Positions 61,929 to 64,000 of a stretch of DNA of 64,000 nucleotides are shown piece by piece. Both the position numbers and the translations under genes were made by a program. The DNA is from Gemmatimonadota bacterium (GTDB taxonomy: Bacteria > Gemmatimonadota > Gemmatimonadetes > Longimicrobiales > Gaopeijiaceae), in the NCBI GenBank assembly GCA_012960225.1, contig DUBS01000029.1:1-64000 (forward strand). The letters are read 5' to 3'. Every line of letters begins with the position of its first letter. Position 1 is the stretch's first letter. The notes beneath the pieces are model-generated. The model had not been told where the DNA came from, searched no databases, and worked only from the letters and a program-made list of their open reading frames with translations.

Positions 61929-63914
61929 TCAACACGAAACGCAGTTGTTGTTGTTCTTGGAACCGAGACCCATAAGCAGTGTCACGGCATTCAAATGTGG
62001 CGGGATTCTTGATACAGGCCCATTCGCCAAGTCAGCAGTGGTCTGTCCACGCCGATTTACCACACTAACATCGCCTCCCTGACTGATGAGATAGAGAATC
62101 ATCTCGTTATCGCCACGCCCCGCTGCATTGTGGAGCGGACGGTATCCGTTGTGGTCGGGCTGGTTAACATCGGCACCAAGTTCCTCAATGAGATATCTCA
62201 CGGACGGAATCCAACCACCCGGCATAGCCCGATGCGCGTTGCCAGCAAAACCTTCACCATAGCCAGCACCCGCAGCGGCATTGATCGGGAATATTCCTGC
62301 CCCCCCGTCTACATATGGTGGCAAGCCCGACGGGTCAGCGTTTGCCTCACGGACCGAATCTGCTCGCTCTACGCGATCAACAAGTTCCTGTCGCCTATCG
62401 TCTGAAATTTCCGCTAACTCCTCATCCAAGAACTCTGCCTGTTCAACTTCAGGCAACTCGTTTCGTACCGAAGTAAGAGCCTCTACTCGCTCTTCAGCAG
62501 ACAGTGGATTGAAGTTGGAATCGTCAGATATCTGATTACGTGCTGAACGAGCTCCCGTGTCTCGGGGTCTCCTTTGCCTTTGTTCTGGAGCGATTGTCGG
62601 GATGTTTGGATCAGCACCATACTTAGCTAACAGGCGCATCGCCTCCACATCTGCCCCATAGGCCGCACGCCAAAACGCCGTTGAACCCTTTGTGTCTACC
62701 AAACCACAGTTCCGGTTACCGCACCCTCCGTAGACCATATACCAAGGATGCATCGCGGTGCGTGCGTCAGGCTCAGCTCCATCTTGTAACAGTGCTTCGA
62801 GAACTTCCATATACGTAGCATTCTGCAGGTGGTGTTCCTGAGGTTGAGGGAACCGCGTCCGAGGCTGCCACTCACTGTTCACTACACTCCACAGTGGTGC
62901 AACACCGTGGATGTTGGATGCCAGGTTGGGATTCGCCCCAGCTCCAAGCAACATCAGGGCCATATCGAACTGCCCATTGATGGTAGCCATCAGAAGCGGG
63001 CTTGTGGCGTCACTCAGGCTTACCTGGTCGACGTCAGCTCCACCATCAAGGAGTACTCGCGCTACTTCCAAATGCCCCTGACGAGCTGCATGTAACAGCG
63101 CTGTCATTCCACCAGTCGCTGTGATGTTAGGTGACCCCCCTCTTCTATTGTCCTCTTCTTCTTCTTCTTCCTCTTCCTCTTCTGGAAGTCCATTCACTAG
63201 AACTTCACGGCCAGCACGCACGGCCGCCTGTAACTGACTTGGCGTAACAAAACCGCTAGCCTCTCGAATAGCATCAAGGACTTCGTTTTGTCGCTGGTTG
63301 GCCGCACGGTCTAGCTCTCCTTGTTCCTGGAGATTAACTACCGTCGTCGAGAGTCCGGGTTCTGCTCCGTATTCCAATAGCTGTGCTGTAGTAGCAGCCC
63401 TATTGAGCGCTGATGCGAAAATCAAGGGCGTCTGACCAGAGGATGCCTCCAAAGCATTCACGTCCGCGCCATATTCAATCAGCGGCTCAAGCACATCGGT
63501 CTGGCCAGAAGCTGCAGCCAGATGGATTGGTGTCGTACCAGCTGGGAAGGTCTTGGCCTGAACATTAGCGCCCTCTTCTAGTAGACGACGTGTGACAGGA
63601 GCACTCCCGGCTTTACTAGCCAGATGTAATGGTGTGTAGTGACCGATACGAGTGACTGCATCCACTCGGCCGCCAGCATAGAGAAGTATTTCAACCATCT
63701 CGACCTGCACACGCTCAGCAGCCCAATGCAAGGCCGTCATCCCGTCACCCTGAGCAGCGTTCACATCGGCTCCCTGTCTCAGGAGACCACGGACAGCTTC
63801 TAGGTTGCCGGTCATCGCAGCATCAGCTACGGGCGCCTCAGGTGGGGTAGCTGCAGTAAGCGCCATGACCACACCCAGCGCTCCAAAGATTCGAAAAGGC
63901 AGGCCCTGGTTCAT
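61929..63914 (-). CDS. secreted ankyrin-repeat protein
   Basis: 661 residues from the ATG at 63914, which GGAGGAAGAGA precedes. A signal (FRIFGALGVVMALTAAT) leads to at least ten ankyrin repeats of the D-x-x-G-x-TALHWAA...V-x-x-LL-x-x-GAD type, at about residues 33-215 and 265-440 and again near 590-660. The repeats are split by a poly-Glu tract (residues 249-258) and by a long charged helical insertion (VEALTSVRNELPEVEQAEFLDEELAEISDDRRQELVDRVERADS), followed by PYVDGGAGIFPINAAAGAGYGEG. The C-terminus KNNNNCVSC has two cysteines. It is probably a secreted protein-binding scaffold common in Gemmatimonadota-like genomes; the partner is unknown. Confidence 0.85.
   Translation of the reverse strand: MNQGLPFRIFGALGVVMALTAATPPEAPVADAAMTGNLEAVRGLLRQGADVNAAQGDGMTALHWAAERVQVEMVEILLYAGGRVDAVTRIGHYTPLHLASKAGSAPVTRRLLEEGANVQAKTFPAGTTPIHLAAASGQTDVLEPLIEYGADVNALEASSGQTPLIFASALNRAATTAQLLEYGAEPGLSTTVVNLQEQGELDRAANQRQNEVLDAIREASGFVTPSQLQAAVRAGREVLVNGLPEEEEEEEEEEDNRRGGSPNITATGGMTALLHAARQGHLEVARVLLDGGADVDQVSLSDATSPLLMATINGQFDMALMLLGAGANPNLASNIHGVAPLWSVVNSEWQPRTRFPQPQEHHLQNATYMEVLEALLQDGAEPDARTAMHPWYMVYGGCGNRNCGLVDTKGSTAFWRAAYGADVEAMRLLAKYGADPNIPTIAPEQRQRRPRDTGARSARNQISDDSNFNPLSAEERVEALTSVRNELPEVEQAEFLDEELAEISDDRRQELVDRVERADSVREANADPSGLPPYVDGGAGIFPINAAAGAGYGEGFAGNAHRAMPGGWIPSVRYLIEELGADVNQPDHNGYRPLHNAAGRGDNEMILYLISQGGDVSVVNRRGQTTADLANGPVSRIPPHLNAVTLLMGLGSKNNNNCVSC
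63153..63182 (-). repeat. poly-glutamate codon repeat in the ankyrin gene
   Basis: Ten consecutive GAA/GAG codons on the minus strand encode ten glutamates. The run of near-identical triplets can expand or contract without breaking the frame and gives an acidic linker between two ankyrin blocks. Confidence 0.85.
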
Positions 63915-64000
63915 TCTCTTCCTCCAGCTTCGTTCAGCATTTGTGTTCAATCTCTCATGTGCTCTATGAGCTAGAAAGATGTCGCAGATACAGGTGGTGT

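Noticed and set aside
1-64000. tRNA, rRNA, CRISPR, insertion sequences, phage attachment sites
   Set aside because: None could be recognised in the gaps between genes; the portal-like fragment at the left edge is the only hint of phage.

Overview
The window reads as a stretch of a bacterial chromosome, densely packed with genes on both strands and of intermediate GC content. No rRNA, tRNA, CRISPR array, transposase or integrase is visible. Many products carry Sec, Tat or lipoprotein signals: M20D amidohydrolases, an M28 peptidase, gamma-glutamyltransferase, a sortilin-like Asp-box propeller, a Vgb-like propeller, TPR and ankyrin proteins, and a class C beta-lactamase-fold hydrolase. This profile suggests an uncultured, aerobic, peptide- and amine-degrading heterotroph. 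An environmental Gemmatimonadota relative is my best guess, but that is inference from gene content only.

Layout. 1-1042: an odd left edge, with an AHSA1-type start running into a phage-portal-like sequence, and a tiny lipoprotein. 1043-4062: MenH-type hydrolase, atypical SDR, DUF6526 membrane protein, zinc alcohol dehydrogenase. 4361-6366: overlapping alpha-oxoamine synthase and acetoacetate-decarboxylase-like genes. 6475-14817: secreted esterase-like hydrolase, PaaX regulator overlapping a HEAT-repeat/cyclophilin lipoprotein, dicarboxylate/amino-acid symporter, YchF, and a Tat-type HisC-like aminotransferase. 14901-18287 (minus): copper operon csoR-copZ-copA plus a DUF1232-like gene, with a striking C/G-run palindrome as probable CsoR operator. 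18338-29251: PdxH, M28 peptidase with a broken signal-peptide frame, DUF2461, lactate permease, creatininase-family amidohydrolase, serine hydrolase, two acyl-CoA ligases and an orphan lipoprotein. 29509-37411: propeller/CxxCH pair, YfcC transporter, Nudix, RsmB/NOP methyltransferase overlapping a GroES-like gene, PfkB kinase with a NupC transporter. 37641-49162: peptide-degrading secreted enzymes, the sortilin-like protein, a SoxC/cytochrome pair and a TPR protein.

The highlight is 49301-59326, an apparently complete quinohemoprotein amine dehydrogenase (qhp) locus. It holds a small FmdB-like gene, the QhpG flavoprotein, QhpA (two-heme alpha subunit), QhpD (radical SAM/SPASM), QhpC (gamma subunit, with every residue needed for the three thioether bridges and the CTQ cofactor at the known spacings), QhpB (propeller), then two tandemly duplicated small secreted proteins, the QhpF ABC exporter and the QhpE subtilisin-like protease. 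In the established model QhpD makes the Cys-to-Asp/Glu thioethers, QhpG hydroxylates the tryptophan, QhpE removes the QhpC leader, QhpF exports QhpC, and the periplasmic ABC complex oxidises primary amines. The duplicated pair inserted in this operon has no known role in that pathway.

The right end (59381-63914) holds a second M20D amidohydrolase, a YhbY RNA-binding protein with a small partner, and a secreted ankyrin-repeat protein with a poly-Glu tract.
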